The translations under genes and the position numbers were made by a program. A model generated the notes under the pieces. That model was not told the origin of the DNA and did no database searches. It saw only the letters and a list, made by a program, of their open reading frames with translations. Below are positions 11,248 through 23,864 of a stretch of 64,000 nt of DNA, piece after piece. The DNA lies in NCBI RefSeq assembly GCF_005298075.1, contig NZ_SZZH01000003.1, positions 434,001-498,000 of the forward strand, in the 5' to 3' direction. Source of the stretch: Nakamurella flava (GTDB lineage: Bacteria; Actinomycetota; Actinomycetes; Mycobacteriales; Nakamurellaceae). Each line of letters begins with the position of its first letter. The first letter of the stretch is position 1.

Positions 11248-13176
11248 ATGTCGGGTGCTGTGACGACCTCGACGGTCCTGCTGTTGCTGCTCCCGCTGGC
11301 CGGCGCGGTCGTGCTGCTGGTCGGCGGGCGGCGACTGGACCGGGTCGGCCATCTGATCGGCTGCGCGACGGTGATCGCCGCGTTCGTCTGCGGGATCATC
11401 GCGTTCACCGGGTTGACGTCGCTGCCGGTGGACGAGCGCAGCGTGACCGCGGACCTGTTCACCTGGATGTCCTCCGGTTCGTTCACCGTCGACATCGGCC
11501 TCGGTCTGGACCCGCTGTCGGCGACGTTCGTGCTGCTGATCACCGGGGTCGGGTCGCTGATCCACATCTACTCGATCGGCTACATGGCGCACGACGCCGA
11601 GCGGCGGAAGTTCTTCGCCTACCTCAACCTGTTCGTGGCGGCCATGCTGCTGCTGGTCCTGGGCAACTCGTTCGTCACCCTGTACGCCGGGTGGGAGGGC
11701 GTGGGCCTCGCGTCGTACCTGCTGATCGGCTTCTGGTCGGATCGCCCGGCCGCAGCCACGGCGGCCAAGAAGGCGTTCATCATGAACCGGGTCGGCGACG
11801 TCGGCCTGGCCCTGGCCATCTTCCTGATGTTCCGCGAGATGGGCACGGTCAGCTACGCCGGCGTCTTCGACCGCATCGGCGGGGTCGCGGCCGAGTCGCC
11901 GGGCACCGTCACCGTCATCGCGTTGCTGCTCCTGCTCGGCGCGTGCGGCAAGTCCGGTCAGGTGCCGCTGCAGGCCTGGCTGCCCGACGCCATGGAGGGT
12001 CCGACCCCGGTGTCGGCGCTCATCCATGCGGCCACCATGGTCACCGCGGGCGTCTACCTCATCGCCCGCTGTGCGCCGATCTACGACCTCACCCCGGACG
12101 GTCGGCTGGTCGTCGCCATCGTCGGCGCGGTCACCATCCTGGTCGGCTGCATCGCCGGGTGCGCCAAGGACGACATCAAGAAAGTCCTGGCCTACTCGAC
12201 GGTCTCGCAGATCGGCTACATGTTCCTGGCCGTCGGCCTCGGGCCCGGGTTCTACGCGCTGGGCATCCTGCACCTGCTCACCCACGGCTTCTTCAAGGCC
12301 GGCATGTTCCTGGGTGCCGGCTCGGTCATGCACGCCATGGACGACGAGGTCGACATGCGCCGCTTCGGCGGGCTGATGCGCAAGTTGCCGATCACCTTCG
12401 GCGTGTTCGTCGCCGGCTACCTGGCCATCATCGGCTTCCCGCTGTTCTCCGGCTTCTTCTCCAAGGACCTCATCATCGAGGCCGCGTTCGGGGATGGCGG
12501 GACGGAGGGGCTGCTGCTGGGTGGGGCCGCGCTGCTGGGCGCCGGGATCACCGCGTTCTACATGACCCGGATGATGATCATGACGTTCCTGGGCGAGCCG
12601 CGCTGGAAGCAGCTGCGCACCCGGGACGGGGGCGAGTATCACCCGCACGAATCCCCGCCGGTGATGACCATCCCGATGATCGTGCTGGCCATCGGATCGG
12701 TCGGCGCCGGTGCGTTCCTGGCCATCGGCGCCCGGCTGATGGACTTACTGGCCCCCGCGGTCGGCGAGTACACCGAACCCGAGCCGCCGGTCGCCCCGAT
12801 CGTGCTCACCCTCGTCACCCTGCTCGTCGTCGCCGCTGGTGTCGCGCTGGCCTGGATGCTCGTCGGTCGACGGCCGGTCCCGGTCACCGCCCCCGAGCAC
12901 GTCAGCCCGGTCGTCGCCCTGGCCCGGGCCGACGTCGGCGGCAACGCCATCAACGAGACGCTCTTCGCCCGACCCGGGATCTGGCTGTCCCGCACGTCGG
13001 TCTACGCCGACGCCAAGGGCGTCGACGGTGCCGTCAACGGGCTGGCCGCCGCGCTCGGCGGGCTGTCCGGGAGATGGCGGCACTGGCAGAACGGTTACGT
13101 CCGGTCCTACGCCCTGTCCATGTTCGCCGGGACCCTCGGCGTCCTGCTCCTGCTGCTGCTGGTGAGGTACTCGTGA
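11248..13176 (+). CDS. nuoL: NADH-quinone oxidoreductase subunit L
   Basis: Distal antiporter-like proton-pumping subunit with the long lateral helix that braces NuoM and NuoN. The 642-residue protein shows the expected many-helix pattern and motifs including [52 protein letters not shown] and [20 protein letters not shown] lies eight bases before the ATG. The length fits the family, including the C-terminal transverse helix. The TGA overlaps the GTG of nuoM. Confidence 0.96.
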   Translation: MSGAVTTSTVLLLLLPLAGAVVLLVGGRRLDRVGHLIGCATVIAAFVCGIIAFTGLTSLPVDERSVTADLFTWMSSGSFTVDIGLGLDPLSATFVLLITGVGSLIHIYSIGYMAHDAERRKFFAYLNLFVAAMLLLVLGNSFVTLYAGWEGVGLASYLLIGFWSDRPAAATAAKKAFIMNRVGDVGLALAIFLMFREMGTVSYAGVFDRIGGVAAESPGTVTVIALLLLLGACGKSGQVPLQAWLPDAMEGPTPVSALIHAATMVTAGVYLIARCAPIYDLTPDGRLVVAIVGAVTILVGCIAGCAKDDIKKVLAYSTVSQIGYMFLAVGLGPGFYALGILHLLTHGFFKAGMFLGAGSVMHAMDDEVDMRRFGGLMRKLPITFGVFVAGYLAIIGFPLFSGFFSKDLIIEAAFGDGGTEGLLLGGAALLGAGITAFYMTRMMIMTFLGEPRWKQLRTRDGGEYHPHESPPVMTIPMIVLAIGSVGAGAFLAIGARLMDLLAPAVGEYTEPEPPVAPIVLTLVTLLVVAAGVALAWMLVGRRPVPVTAPEHVSPVVALARADVGGNAINETLFARPGIWLSRTSVYADAKGVDGAVNGLAAALGGLSGRWRHWQNGYVRSYALSMFAGTLGVLLLLLLVRYS

Positions 13177-15008
13177 ACTCGCTCCTGCTGCCGCTGTTGA
13201 TCGCCCTGCCGGTGCTGGGGGCGATCGCCCTGGCCGGCATGTCCGGCGCCCCGGTCCGCTCGATCAAGCTGGTCGCCCTGGCCTTCTCGTTCGCCGAGCT
13301 GGCCGCGGCGATCTGGCTGTGGATCGCCTACCGGTCCGAGATGTCCAGCGCGGCCGCGTCCGTCGGCGGAGCGGGGGCGAGTCCGCCGTTCGGACAGACG
13401 TTCTTGTTCGACTGGATCCCGTTCTTCGGGATCAGCTTCTCGCTCGGCGTGGACGGCATCTCGTTGACGATGATCGCGCTGATCGCCGTCCTCATGCCGA
13501 TCGTGCTGGGCGCCTCCTGGGAGGAGAAGCTGCCGGCCGGCCGGACCATCGGCGGCTACTTCGCCCTGCTGCTTGTCCTGCAGGGAGCGATGGTCGGCGT
13601 GTTCGCCAGCACCAACGTGTTCGTCTTCTACGTCATGTTCGAGGTCATGCTCATCCCGATGTACTTCCTCATCGGGGCGTTCGGCGGGGTCCGCCGGGCC
13701 TACGCGGCCACCAAGTTCTTCCTCTACTCGCTGTTGGGTGGCCTGCTGATGCTGGCCTCGGTCATCGGCCTGTACGTGGCGTCGGCCAAGGTGCTGCCCA
13801 CCGGCGGCACCTTCGACTGGGTCACCCTGCGCTCGATCGCCGGACAGATCCCCGAGTCCACCCAGATGTGGATCTTCGCGGGATTCGCCATCGCCTTCGC
13901 GATCAAGGCCCCGCTGGTCCCGCTGCACACCTGGCTCCCGGATGCCGGCGCCGAGGCCCCGGTGGGCGCTGGCACCCTGCTCGTCGGTGTCCTGGACAAG
14001 GTCGGCACCTTCGGATTCCTGCGGATCTGCCTGCCCCTGCTGCCGGCGGCCAGCGCCAAGCTGGCCTGGGTCATCATCCTGCTGGCCGTGCTGGGCATCG
14101 TCTACGGCGCCATCGTGGCCGCCGGCCAGAGCGACATGAAGCGGTTCGTCACCTTCACCTCGATCGCCCACTTCGGCTTCATCGCCCTCGGGGTCTTCGC
14201 CTTCACCACCCAGTCGATCGCCGGGGCCGCGCTCTACATGGTCAACCACGGCGTCGCCACCGGTCTGCTATTCATCACCGTCGGCATGCTGGTCGCCCGC
14301 GGCGGCAGCCGGCAGATCGCCGACTACGGCGGCGTCTGGAAGGTCACCCCGCTGCTCGGCGGTGCGTTCCTCGTGGCCGCCCTGGCCACCATCGCCATCC
14401 CCGGGACGAACTCGTTCGTCTCCGAGTTCATGGTGCTGCTCGGCACCTTCACCGTCCAACCGGCCTGGGCGGTGGTCGCGACCATCGGCATCGTGCTGGC
14501 CGCCGTCTACATGTTGTGGGTGTTCCAGCGGACGATGACCGGTCCGGTCCGCGGGGCCGCGCTGCTGGGGGCGCGGCCGGACGGCGGGTTCGGCCTGCCC
14601 CGATCGTCCGGCCGGCCCGGCCCGATCGGTGCCCTCACCCCGGCCGACGAGCGCGGCGCCGGCGGCACGGCGCTGGCCGAGCGGCCCGTCGGCCTCACCG
14701 ACCCGGACCCGGTCGAGTCACCGGACCCCGAGGCGGACGCCGACCACGGCTCCGGCCAGGTGTCCGGGCGGCTGGGCCCGGCCCGCCTCGCGCAGATCCG
14801 CCAGCGCATCGGCGGCGACCTGACCCCCCGCGAGATCGCCGTGGTCACCCCGTTGATCGCGCTGATCGTGTTCCTCGGGGTGTATCCGCAGCCGGTGCTC
14901 GACGTCATCAACCCCACCGCGGAGCGGACGGTCGTCGATTCCGGGCACATCGACCCGCAACCGCCGTTCGGCACCCCGTCCGGTACCGCCGAGGAAGGCA
15001 CCCGATGA
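13173..15008 (+). CDS. nuoM: NADH-quinone oxidoreductase subunit M with hydrophilic insert
   Basis: Middle antiporter-like proton-pumping subunit. The 611-residue product contains [14 protein letters not shown] with the key membrane Glu, [24 protein letters not shown], and [16 protein letters not shown]. It is about 80-90 residues longer than typical NuoM because of a polar, Pro- and Asp-rich segment between the penultimate helix ([13 protein letters not shown]) and the last one ([21 protein letters not shown]), roughly residues 465-550. The GTG start overlaps the nuoL stop; the TGA overlaps the nuoN ATG. Confidence 0.95.
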   Translation: MNSLLLPLLIALPVLGAIALAGMSGAPVRSIKLVALAFSFAELAAAIWLWIAYRSEMSSAAASVGGAGASPPFGQTFLFDWIPFFGISFSLGVDGISLTMIALIAVLMPIVLGASWEEKLPAGRTIGGYFALLLVLQGAMVGVFASTNVFVFYVMFEVMLIPMYFLIGAFGGVRRAYAATKFFLYSLLGGLLMLASVIGLYVASAKVLPTGGTFDWVTLRSIAGQIPESTQMWIFAGFAIAFAIKAPLVPLHTWLPDAGAEAPVGAGTLLVGVLDKVGTFGFLRICLPLLPAASAKLAWVIILLAVLGIVYGAIVAAGQSDMKRFVTFTSIAHFGFIALGVFAFTTQSIAGAALYMVNHGVATGLLFITVGMLVARGGSRQIADYGGVWKVTPLLGGAFLVAALATIAIPGTNSFVSEFMVLLGTFTVQPAWAVVATIGIVLAAVYMLWVFQRTMTGPVRGAALLGARPDGGFGLPRSSGRPGPIGALTPADERGAGGTALAERPVGLTDPDPVESPDPEADADHGSGQVSGRLGPARLAQIRQRIGGDLTPREIAVVTPLIALIVFLGVYPQPVLDVINPTAERTVVDSGHIDPQPPFGTPSGTAEEGTR

Positions 15009-16654
15009 GCCAGGCCCTGCTCGCCGCGGCCGCCGCGGTCGATCCGATCACCGCTCCGTCCGTCGACATCGGCGCGCTGCTCCCGGTGCTCGTCGTCCTG
15101 GCCGGGGCGTGCCTGGGGATCGCCGTCGAGGCCTTCGCCCCCCGGCGGGCGCGGTACGCCGTCCAGGTCGGCCTGTCGCTGGCCGTGCTGGTGGCCGCCG
15201 GGGCCCTCGTGGTCCGCGGGGCCGTCGCCGACGTCTACGCCGTCACCATCGGGTCGGCCATCGCCGTCGACACCGCGACGTACGTCATGTGGGGCGTCCT
15301 GCTGGTGCTGGCCGTGCCGTCGTTGCTGCTGATGGCCGACCGGGTCTCCGAGCCCGGTGGCGCGTTCGCCGCCCAGGCCGCCGCCCAGGTCGGGTCCACC
15401 CGCTCCCGGGTCGCGACCCGGGTCGCCGCCCCCATGCAGACCGAGGTCTTCCCGCTCGCGCTCTTCGCGGTCGGCGGGATGATGGTGTTCCCAGCCGCCA
15501 CCGACCTGGTCACCCTATTCGTGGCCCTGGAGGTGCTGTCGCTGCCGCTCTACCTGCTCTGCGGGTTGGCCCGGCGGCGGCGGCTCATCTCGCAGGAGTC
15601 CGCGGTCAAGTACTTCCTGCTGGGCGCGTTCACCTCGGCGATCTTCCTGTACGGGCTGGCCATGCTCTACGGGTACGCCGGGTCCACGCAGTTCGCCGCC
15701 ATCGCCGCGCAGGCCCGCGCCGGCGGGGGCAGCGACGGGCTGCTGCTGGCCGGCACCTGCCTGACGCTGGTCGGTCTGCTGTTCAAGGCGTCCGTCGGGC
15801 CGTTCCACCTGTGGACGCCGGACGTCTACCAGGGCGCCCCGACGCCGGTCACCGCGTTCATGGCCGCTTGCACCAAGGTGGCCGCCTTCGCCGCCCTGCT
15901 GCGGGTTCTGACGGTCGCGTTGGAACCGATGGTCTGGACGTGGCAGCCGGTGGTCGCCGTGATCGCCGCGGCCTCGATGGTCATCGGTGCCGTCCTCGGC
16001 ATCACCCAGACGGACATGAAGCGCATGCTCGCCTACTCGTCGGTGGCCCACGCGGGCTTCATCATCATGGGCGTCATGACGGTGTCCGCCGCCGGCGCCT
16101 CGGGGACGATGTTCTACCTGCTCACCTACGGCATGGCCACCATCGGCGCGTTCGCGGTGCTGACTCTCGTCCGCCGCGGGGAGGGGGAGGCGTCCCAGCT
16201 GTCGGACTGGGCCGGCCTGGCCCGCCGCGCGCCGGTGCTGGCCGCCGCCATGAGCTTGTTCCTGCTCTCGTTCGCCGGCATCCCGTTGACCGCCGGGTTC
16301 ATCGGCAAACTCAGCGTCTTCACCGCGGCCGCGCAGGCCGGATTGGGCTGGCTGGTGGTGCTCGCGATGGTGGCCACCGCGATCACCGCGTTCTTCTACC
16401 TGCGCATCGTCGTGGTCATGTACTTCTCCGACCCGGTGACCGCGCTGCGCCCGGAGAACGCCCCGGCCATGGTGGGCGGGGCCGGGGCGTCGATCGAGGC
16501 CGAACCGGTCGACGACAGCTCGCCCTACGTCGTCGCCGCCGGGCCGCTGACGGTCCTGGTCATCGCGGTCGCCGTCGCGATGACCCTGATCCTCGGCGTC
16601 TATCCCGGTCCGGTGCTGGACCTGCTGTCCGTGCCCCTGCCGCTGTTGTCCTGA
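15005..16654 (+). CDS. nuoN: NADH-quinone oxidoreductase subunit N
   Basis: Proximal antiporter-like proton-pumping subunit, last gene of the nuo set. The 549-residue protein has the family motifs LFVALEVLSLPLYLL, FLLGAFTSAIFLYG, GPFHLWTPDVYQGAPTPVTAF and MLAYSSVAHAGFI. The ATG overlaps the nuoM stop. The operon appears to end here: the next gene is 74 bases on, with its own candidate promoter in the gap. Confidence 0.95.
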   Translation: MSQALLAAAAAVDPITAPSVDIGALLPVLVVLAGACLGIAVEAFAPRRARYAVQVGLSLAVLVAAGALVVRGAVADVYAVTIGSAIAVDTATYVMWGVLLVLAVPSLLLMADRVSEPGGAFAAQAAAQVGSTRSRVATRVAAPMQTEVFPLALFAVGGMMVFPAATDLVTLFVALEVLSLPLYLLCGLARRRRLISQESAVKYFLLGAFTSAIFLYGLAMLYGYAGSTQFAAIAAQARAGGGSDGLLLAGTCLTLVGLLFKASVGPFHLWTPDVYQGAPTPVTAFMAACTKVAAFAALLRVLTVALEPMVWTWQPVVAVIAAASMVIGAVLGITQTDMKRMLAYSSVAHAGFIIMGVMTVSAAGASGTMFYLLTYGMATIGAFAVLTLVRRGEGEASQLSDWAGLARRAPVLAAAMSLFLLSFAGIPLTAGFIGKLSVFTAAAQAGLGWLVVLAMVATAITAFFYLRIVVVMYFSDPVTALRPENAPAMVGGAGASIEAEPVDDSSPYVVAAGPLTVLVIAVAVAMTLILGVYPGPVLDLLSVPLPLLS

Positions 16655-16689
16655 GTGTCGCGTATCCGACGATGTGCGATGACGCCCGA

Positions 16690-16721
16690 TTGCTTCGCGG
16701 CCCGGTGCCCTGACATAAGGT
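16690..16721 (+). promoter_or_regulatory. Candidate promoter for a leaderless polyprenyl synthase mRNA
   Basis: TTGCTT at 16690-16695 and TAAGGT at 16716-16721 fit actinobacterial -35 and -10 elements, though the spacing of 20 bases is long. A start seven or so bases beyond the -10 falls on the GTG at 16727 or 16729, so the transcript would be leaderless. There is no convincing ribosome binding site at a useful distance. Seen in sequence; function inferred. Confidence 0.45.
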
Positions 16722-16728
16722 CGGGGGT

Positions 16729-17724
16729 GTGAACGCGCCGCCCATGCTCGCCGGCATCCACCTGGCCGACCCCGAGCTGATGGCGCGTGTCACCACGGGC
16801 CTGCAGCGGGTGGAGGAACTGCTCCAGCAGGAGCTGATCAGCGAGTTCCCGTTCGTCACCGAAGCGGCCTCCCACCTCATGCAGGCCGGCGGCAAGCGGT
16901 TCCGCCCGCTGTTCACCCTGGTGGCCGCGGGCATCGGTCCCGATCCGGACGGCGACGCGGTCATCACCGCGGCGGCCGTCGTCGAACTCATCCATCTGGC
17001 GACGCTCTACCACGACGACGTGATGGACGAGGCGGAGCTGCGCCGGGGAGCGACCACGGCCAACGTCCGCTGGTCGAACTCGGTCGCCATCCTCACCGGC
17101 GACTTCCTGTTCGCGCACGCTTCGCGGCTGGTCGCCGATCTCGGCGCGAACGCCGTGCGCATCATCGCCGAGACGTTCGCCGAGCTGGTCACCGGACAGA
17201 CCCGGGAGACCGTCGGGCCGCTGAACGGTGAGGACCCGATCGACCACCACCTGCGCGTGCTGGACGGCAAGACGGCTTCCCTCATCGACACCAGCGGCCG
17301 TTACGCCGGCATGTTCTCCGGAGCCACCGACGCCCAGATCGCCGCGCTGCGCCGGTTCGGCCGGGCCGTCGGTGTCGCCTTCCAGATCTCCGACGACATC
17401 ATCGACATCGCGTCCACGGAGTCGGGCAAAACCCTGGGTACCGATCTGCGGGAGGGTGTCGCCACCCTTCCGGTGCTCTACACGCGGGCCGACCCGTCGG
17501 CCGACCCCCGGCTGCGGGAACTCGTCGCCGGCCCCATCACCGACGACGCCGAGCTGGCCGAGGCCATGACCCTGCTGCGGCAGTCGGCCGGGCTGGAGCG
17601 GGCCCGGAAGACCCTCGCGCAGTACGCCGACACCGCTTCCGAGGCGCTGTCCGAACTGCCCGCCTGCTCGTCGCGCGACGCCCTCGGGTCCCTGACCCGG
17701 TTCGTGGTCGAGCGCACCTTCTGA
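16729..17724 (+). CDS. Polyprenyl (trans-isoprenyl) diphosphate synthase
   Basis: Condenses isopentenyl diphosphate units onto an allylic primer, probably to make the side chain of menaquinone. The 331-residue protein has GGKRFRP at residues 54-60, the first Asp-rich motif DDVMDE at 96-101 with downstream RRG, and the second Asp-rich motif DDIID near residue 222. It resembles single-chain GrcC/IspB-like synthases. Position directly after nuoN, as in several actinobacteria, fits supply of the quinone that complex I reduces. Chain length cannot be read from the sequence by eye. GTG at 16727 is a near-equivalent but out-of-frame neighbour. Confidence 0.9.
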   Translation: MNAPPMLAGIHLADPELMARVTTGLQRVEELLQQELISEFPFVTEAASHLMQAGGKRFRPLFTLVAAGIGPDPDGDAVITAAAVVELIHLATLYHDDVMDEAELRRGATTANVRWSNSVAILTGDFLFAHASRLVADLGANAVRIIAETFAELVTGQTRETVGPLNGEDPIDHHLRVLDGKTASLIDTSGRYAGMFSGATDAQIAALRRFGRAVGVAFQISDDIIDIASTESGKTLGTDLREGVATLPVLYTRADPSADPRLRELVAGPITDDAELAEAMTLLRQSAGLERARKTLAQYADTASEALSELPACSSRDALGSLTRFVVERTF

Positions 17725-18044
17725 GCTCTCCGTCGGGTCTCGACCCGGTCGGGCACCCTCATCACCCCTTCGCCGAGTAACGGCGCCACCGGCCGGTGAG
17801 TGATCGTCGCAATGGTGTGGCCAACCGGACACAGTGGACACGACGGAGCTATTGAGCCCGAGGCGTTCGCTGCTTAGCGTGACGAAGGGCGGGAATCGCT
17901 CTCCCCCCGACTCCGGAACTCGCCCGGTCGTCGGCGGACGGGCGCCCGGCGCCCGCAACAGTCAGGCCTGGCGGGGACACCGGACGACGGGGACCGGTGG
18001 CCCGGCAGAACGACACCGGCCTCTGCCGGCAGAAGTGAGGTCCC
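17725..18044 (+). other. 320-base gene-free stretch with weak hairpin and promoter
   Basis: No coding sequence is supported here. Just after the polyprenyl synthase stop is a short CGGGT/ACCCG hairpin (17734-17747) that could be a weak terminator. A promoter-like pair lies at 17852-17880. The remaining sequence, up to the ribosome binding site GTGAGG before 18045, would form a 5' leader of about 150 bases with no recognised riboswitch. Confidence 0.5.
17852..17880 (+). promoter_or_regulatory. Candidate promoter of the SDR gene
   Basis: TTGAGC (17852-17857) and TAGCGT (17875-17880) are separated by 17 bases, a good match to housekeeping actinobacterial promoters. The expected start near 17887 would give a leader of roughly 157 bases before the ATG at 18045. 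Confidence 0.5.
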
Positions 18045-19517
18045 ATGCCCCTGTCCGACCCCGTGGCGGCCCTGCGGGCCGTGACGACCCCCGCCGTCCC
18101 CGCGCTGGACCCCGCCACCCACCGTCGACTGCGCGAGGTGACCGACCAGCTCATCGCGGCTCGAGCCGACATCGCGACCGAGGAGCTGGAGCGCTTCGAA
18201 CAGACCGCGGCGCGCGGCCTGCGGGTCGATCACGAGCGCCTGCTGGACCTGCACGCCGGGCGCACCGTGGTCGTGACCGGGGGGACCGGCTGCATCGGTG
18301 CCGAGGTCACCCGACAGGTCGCGACCTACCGACCCGCCCGCGTCGTCGTCCTCAGTCGCGGGAGATTCGCCGGCAGTCGCCCCCTGCCCGGCGTCGAGTA
18401 CCGGCGCCTGGACCTGCGCGACGCCGCCGCCGTCCGGGCCACGCTCGCCGACCTGCGACCGGACGTCGTCTACCACCTGGCCGCCCAGCACGACCCCGGG
18501 CTGGCCGAACGCCTGGTCGCCGAGACGCTCGCCACCAACGTCGCCGGTACCGCGCACCTGGTCGAGGCCTGCGGTGAGCTGGCCGACGCGGGTGAACTGC
18601 GTCTGGCCTGCGCCTCGACCGGCAAGGCGCTCCGCCCGTTCACTCCCGACGTCTATGCGGGCTCCAAGAAGGTCACCGAGTGGCTGCTGCGGCACGCCGC
18701 CGCCCCGGGCCGGGCCACCGCTGCCCTGTCGCTGTCCGCCGTCCGTTTCACCCACGTCGTCGACAACTCGATCATCCACCGCCGGCTCGCCGACTGGTGC
18801 GCGGCGGACGAGCCGATCCGGCTGCACGACCCGGGGTCGATGTTCTACCTGCAGTCCGCGCGGGAGGCGGCCGAACTGCTCCTCACCTCGGCGCTCGACT
18901 CCCGGCCCGGCGACCTCTCGCTGTCGGCGATCCGCGATCTCGGGTGGCCGGTCTCCCTGCTCGACCTGGCGATCGGGATGCTCGTGCGGACGGGGAGCCG
19001 GGCCGTGCTGCAGTGTTGCGGTTACGAGGCCGGCTACGAGAAGCGGCCCTACCCGGCGCTGTACGACCCGCTGGTGTCGGGGGAGCGCAGCCCGCTGTTC
19101 AGCTCCCTGGAGGCCTTCGGAGTGCAGGAGGCGCCGTCGAGCGTCGAGGTGGACCTGCTGCGTACCCCGGCCGCCGCCTGCTCGACCGCCGGGTTGGCCG
19201 TCGCGGACGTGATGGCGCGGGCCCGCGCCGAGGACGTCGACGACACCCTGCGCCGGGTTCTGGTCGAGACCGGGTGGGGACTGCTGCAGGACTGGCTGAC
19301 CACGCTGGGGGACGCCGAGATCGACCGTCACCTGGTCCTGCTGCGGGCGCACGCGCCCGATCTCGTCGAGGTCGACGACCTGCGCATCCGGGAGTGCGTC
19401 GAGTTCGAGGCCAGCCGACGGCGGGGTGACGCCAGCCGGACATCCGGAACGACGCGGCCATCCGACGCGCGAACGGCCACCGAACCTCGCGTACCGGCGC
19501 TGGTTCCGGCGCCCTGA
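18045..19517 (+). CDS. NAD-dependent epimerase/dehydratase, polysaccharide-biosynthesis type
   Basis: Extended short-chain dehydrogenase acting on a nucleotide sugar, by family. Of 490 residues, the first 70 are helical and of unknown role. The Rossmann domain starts with VVVTGGTGCIG near residue 73, and the catalytic pair appears as YAGSK (YxxxK) near residue 205. The segment STGKALRP stands where FlaA1/CapD-type UDP-GlcNAc dehydratases have STDKAV, which is the main reason for that subgroup. About 150 C-terminal residues do not match the core fold. The gene stands alone with its own promoter, and no glycosyltransferase is adjacent. Substrate unknown; another SDR role is possible. Confidence 0.65.
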   Translation: MPLSDPVAALRAVTTPAVPALDPATHRRLREVTDQLIAARADIATEELERFEQTAARGLRVDHERLLDLHAGRTVVVTGGTGCIGAEVTRQVATYRPARVVVLSRGRFAGSRPLPGVEYRRLDLRDAAAVRATLADLRPDVVYHLAAQHDPGLAERLVAETLATNVAGTAHLVEACGELADAGELRLACASTGKALRPFTPDVYAGSKKVTEWLLRHAAAPGRATAALSLSAVRFTHVVDNSIIHRRLADWCAADEPIRLHDPGSMFYLQSAREAAELLLTSALDSRPGDLSLSAIRDLGWPVSLLDLAIGMLVRTGSRAVLQCCGYEAGYEKRPYPALYDPLVSGERSPLFSSLEAFGVQEAPSSVEVDLLRTPAAACSTAGLAVADVMARARAEDVDDTLRRVLVETGWGLLQDWLTTLGDAEIDRHLVLLRAHAPDLVEVDDLRIRECVEFEASRRRGDASRTSGTTRPSDARTATEPRVPALVPAP

Positions 19518-19551
19518 CCCGGAACTTCTGCCCGGAAGAGCGAATGTCCCG

Positions 19552-19581
19552 CTGACATGTTCGCGCAGCGTTTCGTAGGGT
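19552..19581 (+). promoter_or_regulatory. Candidate promoter of the GntR-family gene
   Basis: CTGACA (19552-19557) and TAGGGT (19576-19581) are 18 bases apart. Transcription would begin near 19588 and leave a leader of about 72 bases before the start codon at 19660. Confidence 0.5.
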
Positions 19582-19659
19582 ACTGGGACGGTGTCCGCCC
19601 ATTCACAGTTGAAGAAGCAGCTTGAAAAGGTTGGGCGTGACTGACCGAAAGGTCGATGA

Positions 19660-20388
19660 ATGTCCCTCGACGCGCCGTCACAGCGGCTGCTGCGATCTTC
19701 GCCCGTGCTGCCTCAGCAGGTCAGCGTGGCCGATTTTGTGTACTCCGAGATCCTCGGCGCGGTCCATGACGGTCGCCTGCGGCCCGGGGAACGGCTGAAC
19801 GACATCGAACTGGCCGACCAGTTCGGGGTGTCGCGGACGCCGGTCCGGGAAGCGCTGCAGCGTCTCCGCGAGATCGGTCTCGTCGAGGCCGCCGCCGCCC
19901 GGTACACCCGGGTGAGCCTGGTAGATTCCCGCCGCACCCGGCAGGCCGTCATCGTCTGGGTGGCCCTGCTGCGGACCGTCGTCGACGAAGTGGTGCCGGT
20001 CGGTGACCCCGACCGTGATCGCCGCCTGGCCGAGATCCAGGCGTCCGCCGCCGACCCGGGCGACTCGCCGGCCGTCGGCGGTGGAACCCCGCCGACGGGT
20101 CCGAACGCGGCGGACCGGGCGGTCTCCCGGCTGTTCCGGGTGCTCGACGTGCTGACCGCGTCCTCAGCCAACCCGGTGCTGCGCCGGACCCTGAGCTCGG
20201 TCGACCATGTCGTCCGGCTGGGCCTGGCCGCCCTGCCCGCCCCGAACGATCAGCCGATGGGCGACTTCGTCGTCGCCGTGACCGACGAGCTGCTGGATGC
20301 CTTCCTGGAGCCTTCGGTCTCCCAGTCCCTCGACGCGCTGGCTCGGCTGGCCGACGTCACGCAGGGGCCCGATACGTTCGTCGGCTGA
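19660..20388 (+). CDS. GntR-family transcriptional regulator
   Basis: DNA-binding regulator of 242 residues. The winged helix-turn-helix occupies about residues 17-80, with VYSEILGAVHDGRLRPGERL and the recognition part DQFGVSRTPVREALQRLREIGLVE, typical of the FadR/VanR branch. The C-terminal 150 residues are Ala/Asp-rich and probably form the helical ligand domain; no metal-binding set is obvious. GAAAGG lies seven bases before the ATG. It faces aceB across a strong hairpin, so a role in acetate or fatty-acid control is only a guess from position. Confidence 0.8.
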   Translation: MSLDAPSQRLLRSSPVLPQQVSVADFVYSEILGAVHDGRLRPGERLNDIELADQFGVSRTPVREALQRLREIGLVEAAAARYTRVSLVDSRRTRQAVIVWVALLRTVVDEVVPVGDPDRDRRLAEIQASAADPGDSPAVGGGTPPTGPNAADRAVSRLFRVLDVLTASSANPVLRRTLSSVDHVVRLGLAALPAPNDQPMGDFVVAVTDELLDAFLEPSVSQSLDALARLADVTQGPDTFVG

Positions 20389-20422
20389 GTCCCCGGGATC
20401 CGCCCGAGCGGGTCCGGAACGG

Positions 20423-20472
20423 CCGAAAGGGCCGGGTGCTGACGGTGTCCCGTCAGCACCCGGCCCTTTCGG
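20423..20472. terminator. Bidirectional hairpin terminator
   Basis: A perfect 22-bp stem (20423-20444 with 20451-20472) around a six-base loop separates the convergent gntR-type gene and aceB. Neither side has a U-run, so termination would depend on the stem alone or on Rho. Confidence 0.75.
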
Positions 20473-20498
20473 TGTCTCTGCAGTTCGATCGGCTGCCC

Positions 20499-22202
<1,704 letters not shown>

Positions 22203-22324
22203 GGCGGGACTCCTTCGACGAACGGCTGTCGGTGGCGGTGGCCACCGTCAGCGGTGGCTCATCGGGACAGCGCGGGAAATGGTGTCGGGTTCGGACGGGG
22301 ACTGGTGGGTGCGCGGTGGGCCCG

Positions 22325-22354
22325 GCGGGCCGATCCGGTGAAGGACCGGCCCGC
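22325..22354 (-). terminator. Hairpin between aceA and aceB
   Basis: GCGGGCCG at 22325-22332 pairs with CGGCCCGC at 22347-22354, with a further TCC/GGA pairing inside the loop. It lies just beyond the aceA stop and could end or attenuate aceA transcription before aceB. No U-run follows. Confidence 0.45.
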
Positions 22355-22377
22355 TGGACCGCGCTCTACGAGGCCGA

Positions 22378-23700
<1,323 letters not shown>

Positions 23701-23816
23701 CGTCGACCCGTTCCTTTCGAGGATCTCGCGATCCGATCGCTGGGCTGTTGCCATCCGGGGCCGGTTGCTCCCGGCCGGTGTGGGACCACTGTTGGCGAAA
23801 GAGTCGAGGTTGAACA

Positions 23817-23858
23817 ACGCTAGCCACTCTTCAAGAAACGCAGTTCTTGCGCTAGCGT
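23817..23858. promoter_or_regulatory. Nested palindrome with overlapping divergent promoters, aceA/ramB
   Basis: Outer arms ACGCTAG (23817-23823) and CTAGCGT (23852-23858) enclose inner arms CAAGAA (23832-23837) and TTCTTG (23844-23849). Read forward, TTCAAG (23830-23835), 17 bases and TAGCGT (23853-23858) form a good promoter whose start falls at the ramB ATG. Read backward, the left arm also gives TAGCGT, a -10 for aceA, though no matching -35 is evident. A regulator bound at the inner palindrome would block both directions. Confidence 0.6.
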
Positions 23859-23864
23859 GCAGCA

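Noticed and set aside
10414-12648. 744-codon minus-strand frame opposite nuoJ-nuoL
   Set aside because: Overlaps three membrane subunits with clear motifs; its product is His/Arg/Asp/Gln-rich with no fold.
17834-18577. Plus-strand 247-codon frame overlapping the start of the SDR gene
   Set aside because: Arg/Pro-rich and out of frame with the recognisable Rossmann motif; no ribosome binding site.
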